Positions 34,325 to 43,184 of a DNA stretch of 64,000 nt are shown here, piece after piece. The stretch is from Pseudoalteromonas sp049257235 (GTDB lineage Bacteria; Pseudomonadota; Gammaproteobacteria; Enterobacterales; Alteromonadaceae), in contig NZ_JBMMUF010000002.1 of NCBI RefSeq assembly GCF_049257235.1, forward strand, positions 1-64,000. The letters are read 5' to 3'. The notes beneath the pieces are model-generated. The model was given only the letters and a program-made list of their open reading frames with translations, made no database searches and was not told the origin of the DNA. How positions within the stretch are numbered: the stretch's first letter is position 1; every line of letters starts with the position of its first letter. The position numbers and the translations under genes were made by a program.

Positions 34325-34729
34325 ATGTTAAAGCAAAAAGGCTTCACATTAATCGAGTTAATGATTGCAGTGGCAATAGTAGGCATCTTAGCCTCTATTG
34401 CCTACCCGAGTTATCAGAACTTTGTTATTAAAAGCGCTCGTTCTGAAGCGATGTCGGCTGTGTTAGACGCTGCCAGTAAGCAAGAGCAATATTTCGCAGA
34501 CAATCGCCAATACACAGCTACAATCGCCGATTTGGGTCTAAGCACAGCGTCTGAGTCAGGTTTATATACCCTATCAGCAACAGTGAATGGACAAAGCTTT
34601 ACGATTACTGCGACACCTGCTTCTGGCGTGGTTACTAAGGACACAGAATGTACGTCTTTTACTGTGAATGAGATAGGTGTCAAAGGCTCTACAGGAAGTG
34701 CAAGTACAGATACATGTTGGAAGAGGTGA
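34325..34729 (+). CDS. pilE: Type IV pilin PilE
   Basis: A 134-residue prepilin with an almost consensus signal, KGFTLIELMIAVAIVGILA (residues 6-24), and a short globular domain ending in a disulfide-type pair (Cys near residues 110 and 131). The DXASKQEQYFADNRQYT region matches the PilE minor-pilin group. GAGGAA precedes the ATG. It is last of the pilin set, 5 bases after pilY1. Confidence 0.92.
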   Translation: MLKQKGFTLIELMIAVAIVGILASIAYPSYQNFVIKSARSEAMSAVLDAASKQEQYFADNRQYTATIADLGLSTASESGLYTLSATVNGQSFTITATPASGVVTKDTECTSFTVNEIGVKGSTGSASTDTCWKR

Positions 34730-34731
34730 TT

Positions 34732-35034
34732 ATGAAATTATTTATCTTACTGTTAACGTCAGCATTGCTTATCGCAACTTCAGGAGCAGTAGAGGCAAAA
34801 TCACTCTACAAGTATAAGTGCTATGCGCTTTTGGAGGATGACACCTTTGCTGTTATTGATGTTGAAGTCAAAAACAAAGCAAAAGTTCAAGCGCAAAAAG
34901 CGGCTGTGGCTGAAGGACATATGTACCCTGGTGCAGAGCGTCACAGCGTAGCTCAGGTAATGGAATGTGTTTTGCGCACGGATGAGTTTACTGATGCGAA
35001 GGCGCAAGCTGCCGATAAGGCTAAATTGAGATAA
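34732..35034 (+). CDS. Small secreted pilus-associated protein, TapY2-like
   Basis: A 100-residue protein with a signal peptide (MKLFILLLTSALLIATSGAVEA). The mature part begins KSLYKYKCYALLEDD, and a second Cys near residue 85 (VMECVLRTDE) could pair with the first. It starts two bases after pilE behind GAGGTG. Its place after pilY1/pilE and its size agree with what I remember of TapY2 of Aeromonas and Shewanella type IV pilus loci. Role unknown, possibly a PilY1 partner. Confidence 0.65.
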   Translation: MKLFILLLTSALLIATSGAVEAKSLYKYKCYALLEDDTFAVIDVEVKNKAKVQAQKAAVAEGHMYPGAERHSVAQVMECVLRTDEFTDAKAQAADKAKLR

Positions 35035-35042
35035 CAGATATG

Positions 35043-35076
35043 TTAGGGCGTGCAGATATTCGTCGCAACGCCCTAA
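35043..35076. terminator. Hairpin after the pilin operon
   Basis: A 9-bp stem TTAGGGCGT (35043-35051) / ACGCCCTAA (35068-35076) lacks a T run, so its terminator function is doubtful. It lies between converging operons. Confidence 0.4.
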
Positions 35077-35104
35077 TGAGTTACTTTGAGTATATTTAGT
35101 TAAA

Positions 35105-35659
35105 CTATCCTTGATTTGACTGCTTACACTTGTCACTGTCCTCTTTCAATCTGACCCTCCCAGAGTTGGCGACAGAAATACGTACAGCAGGTTGATTTAA
35201 AGAAGAATTTTCAGAGCAGTATAGAAAGCTTCCATTTGCAAACCCAACAATTCCTCCTGACGGTGTAAAAGTAAGGCCTCTTCGAGAGTAGCGTAAACTA
35301 TCTCCGCCCTCAGGAGATGTTAAATCGGCAATGACCAGTTCGTTTTGTGAGCGTGTTATGTCTTTATTGCTGTCTACAAACATCATAATGTCATTGGTCC
35401 AAGAATCTACACACTGATAATTAATGTGTGGACAAATACTTATGAAGTCAGCATTGTTGATAGCGAATGAGCGGGCGGCAATGAGATGACTATGAAGTTG
35501 GGTCATGTAGTCATACTTTCGGCTTTTCTGACTAAGTGGTGATAAGTTGGATATTGTTATAGACAATAATACACTAGCTATTGTCACTGCCATTAGTAGC
35601 TCTACTAGAGAAAAACCAGTGTGTTTTATAGCTTGACTAGAGAAGGTGTAAGCTTTCAT
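35105..35659 (-). CDS. GspH/FimT-type pseudopilin (second copy)
   Basis: A 184-residue prepilin-like protein with signal HTGFSLVELLMAVTIASVLL (about residues 13-32) and a GspH-type beta domain (VIADLTSPEGGDSLRYSRRGLTFTPSGG). It follows the other FimT-type gene on the same strand at 47 bases. The pair probably fills the FimT/FimU places of the P. aeruginosa cluster; which is which cannot be told by eye. It converges on the pilV-E operon. Confidence 0.85.
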   Translation of the reverse strand: MKAYTFSSQAIKHTGFSLVELLMAVTIASVLLSITISNLSPLSQKSRKYDYMTQLHSHLIAARSFAINNADFISICPHINYQCVDSWTNDIMMFVDSNKDITRSQNELVIADLTSPEGGDSLRYSRRGLTFTPSGGIVGFANGSFLYCSENSSLNQPAVRISVANSGRVRLKEDSDKCKQSNQG

Positions 35660-35706
35660 CCTTGAAGCTCTTAACAGGTCCTTGTTTAGTTATTTTAGTA
35701 CCTTTT

Positions 35707-36255
35707 TTAGGTTCCGCAAGTGCTTGTAGTGCTCCCTTTATCGCGAACTGCGCCAGATGGGCTAACATCAACAGAGATATTGTATTTGTTGTCTGAAGTT
35801 GAGGGGCAATAGATAAATGACTGTGTAGTGGCTGTTTGACCTCGCTGGTCAAACCTTATTGAACTCTCTCCTGAGGTATTTATTAATTTACTATTTGCCG
35901 TCAAAGGGGATAATGCACGCACTAGAATATCAGCGTCTGCATCGAAACTACCGTTATTATTAATGTCAGAAAACATAACGATGGTTCCAGCTTGCCAGTC
36001 GTTGCCACATGCTCCTGTTGAGCCAGGAGTGGTTACTGGACAGACGATCACAGGATCACCGGTAGTCATTGCTTTAGCGCGAGCAAACTTCAGCTGGCGT
36101 TTGAATTCACCACTAAAGTTATTAGCTTTTTCCTTCGCGGTCATTTGCGAAGTGTCATACAGTGCTATAGCTAAAAGGATTGCGGCAATCGCAATTGTCA
36201 TCATCAGCTCAATCAGGGTAAAGCCCTTATTCCTTGATTGTTCGAAACTTTTCAT
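35707..36255 (-). CDS. GspH/FimT-type pseudopilin (first copy)
   Basis: A 182-residue prepilin-like protein with signal NKGFTLIELMMTIAIAAILLA (about residues 9-29) and a GspH domain ending SGAVRDKGSTTSTC. Two cysteine pairs are present. GAGAAG precedes the ATG. FimT in some species binds DNA for natural transformation; the C-terminal arginines needed for that are not obvious here. Divergent from glnB. Confidence 0.87.
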   Translation of the reverse strand: MKSFEQSRNKGFTLIELMMTIAIAAILLAIALYDTSQMTAKEKANNFSGEFKRQLKFARAKAMTTGDPVIVCPVTTPGSTGACGNDWQAGTIVMFSDINNNGSFDADADILVRALSPLTANSKLINTSGESSIRFDQRGQTATTQSFIYCPSTSDNKYNISVDVSPSGAVRDKGSTTSTCGT

Positions 36256-36385
36256 AACATCTTCTCGTTAGAATCATTATATTAAGTGTAACACCATTAA
36301 CCTATTAGTCACTATTTTTGAAGTTTGCGTATAGGAGCACAATTGACTAGAATCGGCCCATCTGCCAGAGCAAATTATAAAGACA

Positions 36386-36724
36386 ATGAAAAAAATTGAA
36401 GCCATCATCAAACCATTCAAATTAGATGACGTACGTGAAGCGTTATCTGAAGTCGGCATCACAGGTATGACTGTGTGTGAAGTAAAAGGTTTCGGCCGTC
36501 AAAAAGGGCACACAGAGCTATATCGTGGCGCTGAGTACATGGTTGATTTCTTGCCTAAAGTGAAGCTCGACATCGTGCTTGCTGATGAAGATGTGGATCG
36601 TGCTATTGAAGTGATAATTAAAACTGCGCAAACAGGGAAAATCGGCGATGGTAAAATTTTCGTCACTGATGTTGAGCGCGTAGTGCGTATCCGTACACAA
36701 GAAGAAGACGAAGAAGCAATTTAA
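36386..36724 (+). CDS. glnB: Nitrogen regulatory protein P-II
   Basis: A 112-residue PII protein, nearly identical in pattern to E. coli GlnB. It starts MKKIEAIIKPFKLDDVREAL. The T-loop has the uridylylation Tyr51 (GHTELYRGAEYMVDF) and the B-loop is TGKIGDGKIF. It senses ATP/ADP, 2-oxoglutarate and glutamine status and controls GlnE/NtrB. It is a single gene; no glnK-amtB neighbour, so GlnB rather than GlnK is chosen. Confidence 0.95.
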   Translation: MKKIEAIIKPFKLDDVREALSEVGITGMTVCEVKGFGRQKGHTELYRGAEYMVDFLPKVKLDIVLADEDVDRAIEVIIKTAQTGKIGDGKIFVTDVERVVRIRTQEEDEEAI

Positions 36725-36756
36725 TATTTGTCCTGATTCTTCTTGGGTTATGCACA

Positions 36757-36786
36757 AAAAAACCGATGCCATGGCATCGGTTTTTT
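36757..36786. terminator. Bidirectional terminator glnB / bamD
   Basis: The perfect palindrome AAAAAACCGATG-CCATGG-CATCGGTTTTTT has A and T runs on both sides, and lies between converging glnB and bamD. Confidence 0.9.
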
Positions 36787-36819
36787 ATTAGCAATTTTAT
36801 AATACTGAACGCTGAACCA

Positions 36820-37578
36820 TTAACGGTTACGCTTGTTTAAATCCAGTGTTTGTTTGGCATGCTCAGCCATGTCATCAAGACCAAGCTTTTTGTAGCTTTT
36901 CACCATCATTTCAAGTGCTGGCTCTAGGTAACTGCTTTGTGAAAAGTGCTCGACTACGTACTTGCCACGGTTTGCTGCTGCTAGATAAGCTTCACGTTCA
37001 AAGTAATACTCCGCTACTTTCAACTCATTTCGCGCCATTTTGTTTAGTAACCACACTAGGCGGCGTTTAGCCTCTGGTGCGTATTTACTCTCTGGGAAGC
37101 TACTTACTAACGTCGATAAGTCTTTGAATGCTGTACGTGTGCGCTCAGCATCTCTGTCTGCGCGGTCAACGCCAAAGTATTCTTGGAATGCGTTTTTATC
37201 TGCTTTGATGTTCACCAATCCGCGCATGTAATACATGTAATCCAAGTCTTTATGATTTGGGTTTAGGCGGATGAATCGGTCAATTGTTGCGAGCGCCTGC
37301 TCTGTGTTGCCTGTTTGATAGTAGGCATACACTAAGTCCATTTGCACTTGTTTTGAAAATGGGCCAAACGGATATCGAGCGTCAATAGCGGATAATAGCT
37401 CGATTGCTCGTGCGTATAGGCCGGAATCTAAGGTTCCTCTGGCATCTTCATATAAGGCTTGCGCAGATTTGTTGGGCACTCTTTCTATTTCTTCTTGCTC
37501 GGGTGCGGATGAACATGCGCTAAGTAAGGTGGCTGTAAATACGACTGCTAGTGCCCGTTTACTTATTTTATTTATCAT
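36820..37578 (-). CDS. bamD: Outer membrane assembly lipoprotein BamD
   Basis: A 252-residue lipoprotein. Lipobox LLSACSS puts the lipidated Cys at about residue 21. Five TPR-like repeats follow (phrases such as ALYEDARGTLDSGLYARAIEL and YAYYQTGNTEQALATIDRF). It is an essential partner of BamA in inserting outer-membrane barrels such as OmpW. Length matches E. coli BamD (245). Divergent from rluD, as in most gammaproteobacteria. Confidence 0.97.
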   Translation of the reverse strand: MINKISKRALAVVFTATLLSACSSAPEQEEIERVPNKSAQALYEDARGTLDSGLYARAIELLSAIDARYPFGPFSKQVQMDLVYAYYQTGNTEQALATIDRFIRLNPNHKDLDYMYYMRGLVNIKADKNAFQEYFGVDRADRDAERTRTAFKDLSTLVSSFPESKYAPEAKRRLVWLLNKMARNELKVAEYYFEREAYLAAANRGKYVVEHFSQSSYLEPALEMMVKSYKKLGLDDMAEHAKQTLDLNKRNR

Positions 37579-37701
37579 TAATTAGGTACCTTCGTTGTCT
37601 TTGGCTAGGCCAAGTAGGTAAAACCGAGTAAACTATGCGAATTATGCGATTCTAACCCAGTCAAGCAGAGCTTGCACTGGTAAATTAGGTAAAACTTGCT
37701 T

Positions 37702-38679
37702 ATGGCAGAACAAATTTCCCTCAGTGCAGAGGTTCCGGTTGAACTTGGCGGTAAACGTCTAGACCAAATTTTGGCGCAATTGTTCCCGGATTATTCGCGT
37801 TCGCGTATTAAAACGTGGATTTTAGACGACATGGTGCATGTAAATGGTGCTGTCGTAAACACCCCTAAAGAAAAATTGTTGGGTGGCGAACAAGTTAATA
37901 TTGAAGCGCAAGTAGAAGCACCTCGCGAATATGAAGCGCAGGATATTGACCTAAATATCGTCTACGAAGACGATGACATTTTGGTGATTAATAAGCCCGC
38001 AGGACTTGTTGTTCATCCCGGTGCTGGTAACCCAGATGGCACAGTATTGAATGCACTGTTACATCATTGTCCTGAAATTGAAAATGTACCACGAGCTGGT
38101 ATTGTGCACCGCTTGGATAAAGACACCACGGGATTAATGGTGGTGGCGAAAACAATTCCAGCGCAAACGCATTTGGTTGCTGCGCTGCAAAAGCGTGAGA
38201 ATTTCACGCGTGAATATGAAGCGATCTGTTACGGCACGATGACCGCAGGTGGTATGGTGGACGCGCCTATTGGCCGTCATGCGACTAAGCGCACACATAT
38301 GGCGGTGACAGAATTTGGTAAGCCAGCTGTGACGCATTTTCGTGTAGCCGAGAAGTTCCGTGCGCACACGCGTTTGCGTCTGCGTCTAGAGTCAGGTCGT
38401 ACGCACCAAATTCGTGTGCATATGGCGCATATTAGCCACCCACTTGTTGGTGACCCTTTCTATGGCGGTCGTCCTCGCCCTCCTAAAAATGCGTCAGAAG
38501 AGTTTTTAACGACTCTTCGCGGCTTTAAACGCCAGGCTCTTCACGCTATCAAGCTACAGCTTGCGCACCCTATTACTGGGGAGCAAATGCGCTGGCAGGC
38601 ACCTGTGCCGCAAGATATGGTGGAACTCACAGAGGCGTTGCGTTTAGACACCGAACTCAATGGTCATGAAGAGTTCTAA
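37702..38679 (+). CDS. rluD: 23S rRNA pseudouridine(1911/1915/1917) synthase
   Basis: A 325-residue enzyme. N-terminal S4 RNA-binding domain (about 15-75, GKRLDQILAQLFPDYSRSRI). The catalytic domain has the nucleophile Asp in HRLDKDTTG (about residue 138) and ESGRTHQIRVHMAHI (about 230). It modifies helix 69 of 23S rRNA. The ATG at 37702 was chosen over an in-frame TTG two codons earlier. It overlaps pgeF. Confidence 0.96.
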   Translation: MAEQISLSAEVPVELGGKRLDQILAQLFPDYSRSRIKTWILDDMVHVNGAVVNTPKEKLLGGEQVNIEAQVEAPREYEAQDIDLNIVYEDDDILVINKPAGLVVHPGAGNPDGTVLNALLHHCPEIENVPRAGIVHRLDKDTTGLMVVAKTIPAQTHLVAALQKRENFTREYEAICYGTMTAGGMVDAPIGRHATKRTHMAVTEFGKPAVTHFRVAEKFRAHTRLRLRLESGRTHQIRVHMAHISHPLVGDPFYGGRPRPPKNASEEFLTTLRGFKRQALHAIKLQLAHPITGEQMRWQAPVPQDMVELTEALRLDTELNGHEEF

Positions 38680-39409
38680 GAGCGACGCATTCTTTACCCC
38701 TCGTTGGCAAGCACCAAATACTATTGGTGCTTTGCAAACAATGCGCTCAGGGGGCTTTAGTGAATCTGTGTACGACAGCTTTAACTTGGGCAACCATGTT
38801 GATGATGCCCCCGATGCGGTTGCAAAAAACCGTGCATTACTTGATGCGCAACTTCCAGCTCCAGCACGTTATGTTAACCAAGTACACGGCACGCATATTC
38901 ACATTGTCTTGGATGATCACAGCGATACGCTTGTCGACGCTGATGGGCAGTTCACAGCGTGCAAAAATGTGCCGCTAGCGATAATGACAGCAGATTGTCT
39001 TCCTGTTTTGCTTGCCAGTGATGACGGTAAAGAAATAGCTGCCTTACACTGCGGTTGGCGCTCTCTAGCCGGTGGTATCATTGAAAAAGCACTCCCTATG
39101 TTCAGTGCAAGCCCTGCGAATATATGTGCTTGGCTTGGTCCAGCTATTGGTTCATCAGCGTTTGAAGTAGGGGCCGAGGTAAGAAGCGCTTTTATTGCAC
39201 ACAACCCTGAGCATGTCTGCGCCTTTAAGGCGACCACAGATAAATACCTTGCGGATTTACCCATGTTGGCAAAACAGAAGCTAACTCATTTGGGCGTCAC
39301 TGCTATTGACGATGCTGCACAATGTACATATACCCTCAATGAACGTTATTTTTCTTATCGCCGTGACGGTCAAACTGGACGCATGGCAAGCGTGATCTGG
39401 CGCAAATAA
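38660..39409 (+). CDS. pgeF: Purine nucleoside phosphorylase / laccase-domain protein PgeF
   Basis: A 249-residue YfiH-family (DUF152) protein. Zinc ligands are seen in QVHGTH (about residue 75), TADCLPVLLA (about 112) and LHCGWRSLAGGI (about 130). E. coli YfiH edits peptidoglycan precursors (removes L-Ser misincorporation) and the family has purine nucleoside activity. It starts within the last 20 bases of rluD (ATG at 38660, or 38666), so translation is coupled. E. coli has the same rluD-yfiH-clpB order. Confidence 0.92.
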   Translation: MVMKSSKSDAFFTPRWQAPNTIGALQTMRSGGFSESVYDSFNLGNHVDDAPDAVAKNRALLDAQLPAPARYVNQVHGTHIHIVLDDHSDTLVDADGQFTACKNVPLAIMTADCLPVLLASDDGKEIAALHCGWRSLAGGIIEKALPMFSASPANICAWLGPAIGSSAFEVGAEVRSAFIAHNPEHVCAFKATTDKYLADLPMLAKQKLTHLGVTAIDDAAQCTYTLNERYFSYRRDGQTGRMASVIWRK

Positions 39410-39431
39410 TCACCAGTTTTTATCCTCAAAA

Positions 39432-39461
39432 CTTGAACAATGCGAGTTGTGCACCCATTAA
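39432..39461 (+). promoter_or_regulatory. Candidate sigma-32 heat-shock promoter of clpB
   Basis: CTTGAAC (39432-39438), then 14 bases, then ACCCATTA (39453-39460). This fits the sigma-32 consensus CTTGAAA-N13/14-CCCCATNT at most positions. It is about 35 bases before the clpB start, where such a promoter is expected. Confidence 0.65.
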
Positions 39462-39495
39462 ATAAGTAATAGAACTTTTTAGTGGAAACAGACAC

Positions 39496-42072
39496 ATGCG
39501 TTTAGATAGATTTACCAGTAAATTTCAACAAGCGCTTTCCGATGCTCAATCTTTGGCGCTCGGGCGCGACCATCAATTCATTGAACCCGTTCACTTGATG
39601 TATGCATTGTTACAGCAAAGTGGCTCAAGCGTGCGCGCTTTGCTGGCCCAAGCGGGCGTGAGCGCAGATGAGCTCAATACCAAACTTTCCCAAGAAATTG
39701 AAAAGCTGTTCAAAGTTGAGGGCGTAGGCGGTGATGTTCAGCTTTCAAACAACATGGTGTCTTTGCTCAATTTGTGTGACAAATATGCCCAAAAGCGCAA
39801 AGACAAGTTCATCTCCAGTGAGCTATTTGTTTTGGCTGCGTGCGAAGATAAAGGACCTTTGGGAGGTATTTTCAAAGCCTTGAACATCACGACCAACAAG
39901 GTCGAAAAAGCGATTGATGCACTGCGTGGCGGACAAAAAGTGGATGATCCCAATGCAGAAGATACGCGCCAAGCCTTGGAAAAATTCACCATTGACTTAA
40001 CAGAGCGTGCTGAGCAAGGCAAATTAGACCCTGTCATAGGCCGTGATGAAGAGATCCGCCGTACAGTGCAGGTGTTACAGCGCAGAACAAAGAATAACCC
40101 TGTTCTCATTGGTGAGCCTGGGGTAGGTAAAACGGCCATAGTCGAGGGGCTTGCTCAACGTATTATTAATGGTGAAGTACCTGAAGGTCTTAAAAACAAG
40201 CGCGTGTTGTCACTTGACTTAGGTGCCTTAGTCGCGGGTGCTAAATACCGTGGTGAATTTGAAGAGCGTCTTAAATCAGTACTTAATGAGCTTGCGAAAG
40301 AAGAAGGGCAGGTGATTTTATTTATTGATGAAATTCATACTATGGTGGGTGCAGGTAAAACCGATGGCGCAATGGATGCTGGTAATATGCTCAAACCGGC
40401 GCTTGCTCGAGGCGAGTTACACTGTGTCGGGGCAACAACGTTAGATGAGTACCGTCAATACATCGAAAAAGATGCAGCGCTTGAGCGTCGTTTCCAAAAA
40501 GTATTGGTTGATGAGCCGAGTGTGGAAGACACCATTGCTATTTTGCGAGGCTTAAAAGAACGTTACGAGTTACACCATTCAGTGGAGATCACAGACCCCG
40601 CAATTGTCGCTGCCGCACACTTATCACATCGCTACATTAGTGATCGTCAATTGCCTGACAAAGCCATTGATTTGATTGATGAAGCTGGCTCATCAATTCG
40701 TCTACAAATCGACTCCAAACCAGAACAGCTCGACCGTTTAGAGCGCAAGATCATTCAGTTAAAACTTGAAGATAATGCGCTAGCCAAAGAAAAGGACGAA
40801 GCATCGCACAAACGTCGTGAAGAAATGCAGTCACTCATCAAAGAGTTGGAGAGTGAATATGCTGAGCTTGATGAAGTGTGGAATGCCGAAAAGGCCTCTT
40901 TGCAAGGTACTCAGGTCATCAAGGCTGAACTGGAGCAAGCTCGATTAGATTTAGACGTAGCGCGACGCGCAGGTGACTTGCAGCGCATGTCTGAGTTGCA
41001 GTACGGCCGTATTCCTGAACTTGAGCGTAAATTGGATTTGGCATCTCAAGTTGAAATGCAGGATATGAGTCTACTGCGCAATAAAGTGGGTGAAGACGAA
41101 ATTGCTGAAATTCTTTCGCGTTGGACGGGTATCCCTGTTGCGAAGATGCTCCAAGGGGAACGCGAAAAGTTATTGCAGATGGAGCAAGAGCTACACGAGC
41201 GAGTGATCGGTCAAGACGAGGCGGTGACGGCTGTGGCTAATGCAATTCGTCGCTCTCGTGCAGGGCTTGCCGATCCCAACCGGCCAATCGGTTCATTTTT
41301 ATTCCTCGGGCCCACAGGAGTCGGTAAAACAGAGCTAACCAAAGCACTTGCACAGCTCATGTTTGACACAGAAGATGCCATGGTACGTATCGATATGTCA
41401 GAATTCATGGAAAAGCATTCTGTGGCACGTTTAGTGGGTGCTCCTCCTGGCTATGTTGGCTATGAAGAAGGTGGTTATCTTACAGAGGCTGTGCGTCGAC
41501 GTCCCTATTCAGTGGTGTTGTTAGATGAAGTAGAAAAAGCTCACCCAGATGTATTTAATATCTTACTTCAGGTGCTTGATGATGGCCGTCTCACAGATGG
41601 CCAGGGTCGTACTGTCGATTTTAAAAACACCGTGATTATTATGACATCAAATCTGGGCTCTGATGTGATTCAAGAGCAAGCGGGCAATAATGATTATGCG
41701 TTAATGAAGGAAAAAGTGATGGCTGTGTTAGCACAGCAGTTTCGCCCTGAATTTATTAACCGCATTGATGAGACGGTGGTCTTCCATCCACTGGCATCAG
41801 AGCATATTAAACAAATTGCTGATATTCAGCTGGCTAAACTGTATGAGCGTCTCACTGAAAAAGGCTACATCCTAGAGGTCACAGATGCAGCGCTTGCGAA
41901 GTTGGCACAAAGCGGTTTTGACCCAGTGTACGGTGCTCGACCACTTAAACGAGCCATTCAGCAAGCTATAGAAAACCCATTAGCACACAAGTTGCTTGCA
42001 GGGGAACTCTCAACAGGCAATGTAATTTGCATTGATGCAAACGACGACGGCTTTACCTTTGTCAGTAAATAG
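39496..42072 (+). CDS. clpB: ClpB disaggregase chaperone
   Basis: An 858-residue Hsp100 protein. N-terminal domain (1-145), AAA-1 with GEPGVGKTAIVEG (about residue 205), the coiled-coil middle domain (about 410-530, LERKIIQLKLEDNALAKEKD), and AAA-2 with GPTGVGKTELTKAL (about 605) and GAPPGYVGYEEGG pore loop. It works with DnaK to rescue aggregated proteins. An internal start for the short form (ClpB-95) is plausible but not proven. A heat-shock-type promoter precedes it and a strong terminator follows. Confidence 0.98.
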   Translation: MRLDRFTSKFQQALSDAQSLALGRDHQFIEPVHLMYALLQQSGSSVRALLAQAGVSADELNTKLSQEIEKLFKVEGVGGDVQLSNNMVSLLNLCDKYAQKRKDKFISSELFVLAACEDKGPLGGIFKALNITTNKVEKAIDALRGGQKVDDPNAEDTRQALEKFTIDLTERAEQGKLDPVIGRDEEIRRTVQVLQRRTKNNPVLIGEPGVGKTAIVEGLAQRIINGEVPEGLKNKRVLSLDLGALVAGAKYRGEFEERLKSVLNELAKEEGQVILFIDEIHTMVGAGKTDGAMDAGNMLKPALARGELHCVGATTLDEYRQYIEKDAALERRFQKVLVDEPSVEDTIAILRGLKERYELHHSVEITDPAIVAAAHLSHRYISDRQLPDKAIDLIDEAGSSIRLQIDSKPEQLDRLERKIIQLKLEDNALAKEKDEASHKRREEMQSLIKELESEYAELDEVWNAEKASLQGTQVIKAELEQARLDLDVARRAGDLQRMSELQYGRIPELERKLDLASQVEMQDMSLLRNKVGEDEIAEILSRWTGIPVAKMLQGEREKLLQMEQELHERVIGQDEAVTAVANAIRRSRAGLADPNRPIGSFLFLGPTGVGKTELTKALAQLMFDTEDAMVRIDMSEFMEKHSVARLVGAPPGYVGYEEGGYLTEAVRRRPYSVVLLDEVEKAHPDVFNILLQVLDDGRLTDGQGRTVDFKNTVIIMTSNLGSDVIQEQAGNNDYALMKEKVMAVLAQQFRPEFINRIDETVVFHPLASEHIKQIADIQLAKLYERLTEKGYILEVTDAALAKLAQSGFDPVYGARPLKRAIQQAIENPLAHKLLAGELSTGNVICIDANDDGFTFVSK

Positions 42073-42098
42073 GTAAATACAATAATATTCAAACACAC

Positions 42099-42122
42099 AG
42101 GCGGCTTTTTAGCCGCCTTTTT
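42099..42122 (+). terminator. Terminator after clpB
   Basis: An 8-bp stem AGGCGGCT / AGCCGCCT has a TTTT loop and is followed by a T run. Confidence 0.9.
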
Positions 42123-42182
42123 ATTGTTTATAGCGGATGGTAATGTCAATATAAGCATAATTACCAACAGGCAAAATGTGTT

Positions 42183-43124
42183 ATGCAAAGCGATTATCAA
42201 GCTATGGCTATACAGGCATTTGGTGAGGCTGGGGTGTTAAAACCCATTACCTTGCCAATGCCGCAAATTACCGATGGTGAACTTTTAGTGAAAGTTCTTA
42301 GCACGTCTATTAATCCCATTGATGTTAAAACACGTGCAGGTATTGGTTTTGCAGCCGAGCAAAATAAGCATAATTTACCTTTGGTGCTCGGTTATGACTT
42401 ATTTGGCGAAGTCGTTGAATGTGCGCCGGATATCAAAGGGTTTGAGCAAGGTGACTTAGTCATGGGAATGGTTGGCTTTGCTACCCAACCAGGCACCTAT
42501 GGGCAGTATGCTAACGCGCGTGCTAATGAAGTTATAAAAGTGAGTAAAGAGAACGCAAATTCCCTGTTGTCCGGTCTATGTCTTGCGGGCTTAACTGCAT
42601 TTCAAGCAATTTCAGCCCTCGCATGCCCAAAAACTCAGCCTATTTATATCAATGGTGCCACCGGCTCGGTGGGCTCTTTAGCTGTGCAAATAGCCCGTAA
42701 TATGGGCTACTCAGTGATAGCTGTTACCCGTAGTGAATTGCCAGAGACGTTAGGTGTCGACATCACAAGCATGAGTTATGATGAGTTTGTTAAAGTGCCA
42801 GCAAAGCGTCACCTGATTGACGTTGTGGGTATGGAAGTGGGTATGCGTTGCTTACAAGGGCTCAGTGCACAAAGCGAGGTAGTGACTATTCCTACCTTAT
42901 CTCAGGGGCAGATCATTCAAGGCGCACAGATGCAGGGCGTAAAAGCGCAGGGCGTTTTGGTGGTTAAGAATAACGCTCAGCTAGCGTGTCTTTACAATTG
43001 GTTTAAACAAGGCACGTTGGCGCTGATGCACCGCACTATGCCATTGAGTGCAGCTGGGTTGGCACATCAACAAATTGAGCAAAATATCTGCAAAGGGAAA
43101 GTTATTTTACTGCCATGGTCTTGA
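42183..43124 (+). CDS. Medium-chain NADPH:quinone oxidoreductase-type enzyme
   Basis: A 313-residue member of the zinc-independent MDR/quinone oxidoreductase group. The catalytic-domain part has LGYDLFGEVVE and GTYGQYANARANEV. The nucleotide fold is YINGATGSVGSLAVQIARNMG (about residue 155). No structural-zinc cysteine cluster is present. It reduces quinones or enones with NADPH in relatives; substrate unknown. The C-terminal ...GKVILLPW fits. It is a single gene between clpB and gshA. Confidence 0.85.
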   Translation: MQSDYQAMAIQAFGEAGVLKPITLPMPQITDGELLVKVLSTSINPIDVKTRAGIGFAAEQNKHNLPLVLGYDLFGEVVECAPDIKGFEQGDLVMGMVGFATQPGTYGQYANARANEVIKVSKENANSLLSGLCLAGLTAFQAISALACPKTQPIYINGATGSVGSLAVQIARNMGYSVIAVTRSELPETLGVDITSMSYDEFVKVPAKRHLIDVVGMEVGMRCLQGLSAQSEVVTIPTLSQGQIIQGAQMQGVKAQGVLVVKNNAQLACLYNWFKQGTLALMHRTMPLSAAGLAHQQIEQNICKGKVILLPWS

Positions 43125-43184
43125 GTAATGACAAGTGCACCCCATAACAGAACAATTGAGCCAACAGGCTAGAGGTAGGATTTT

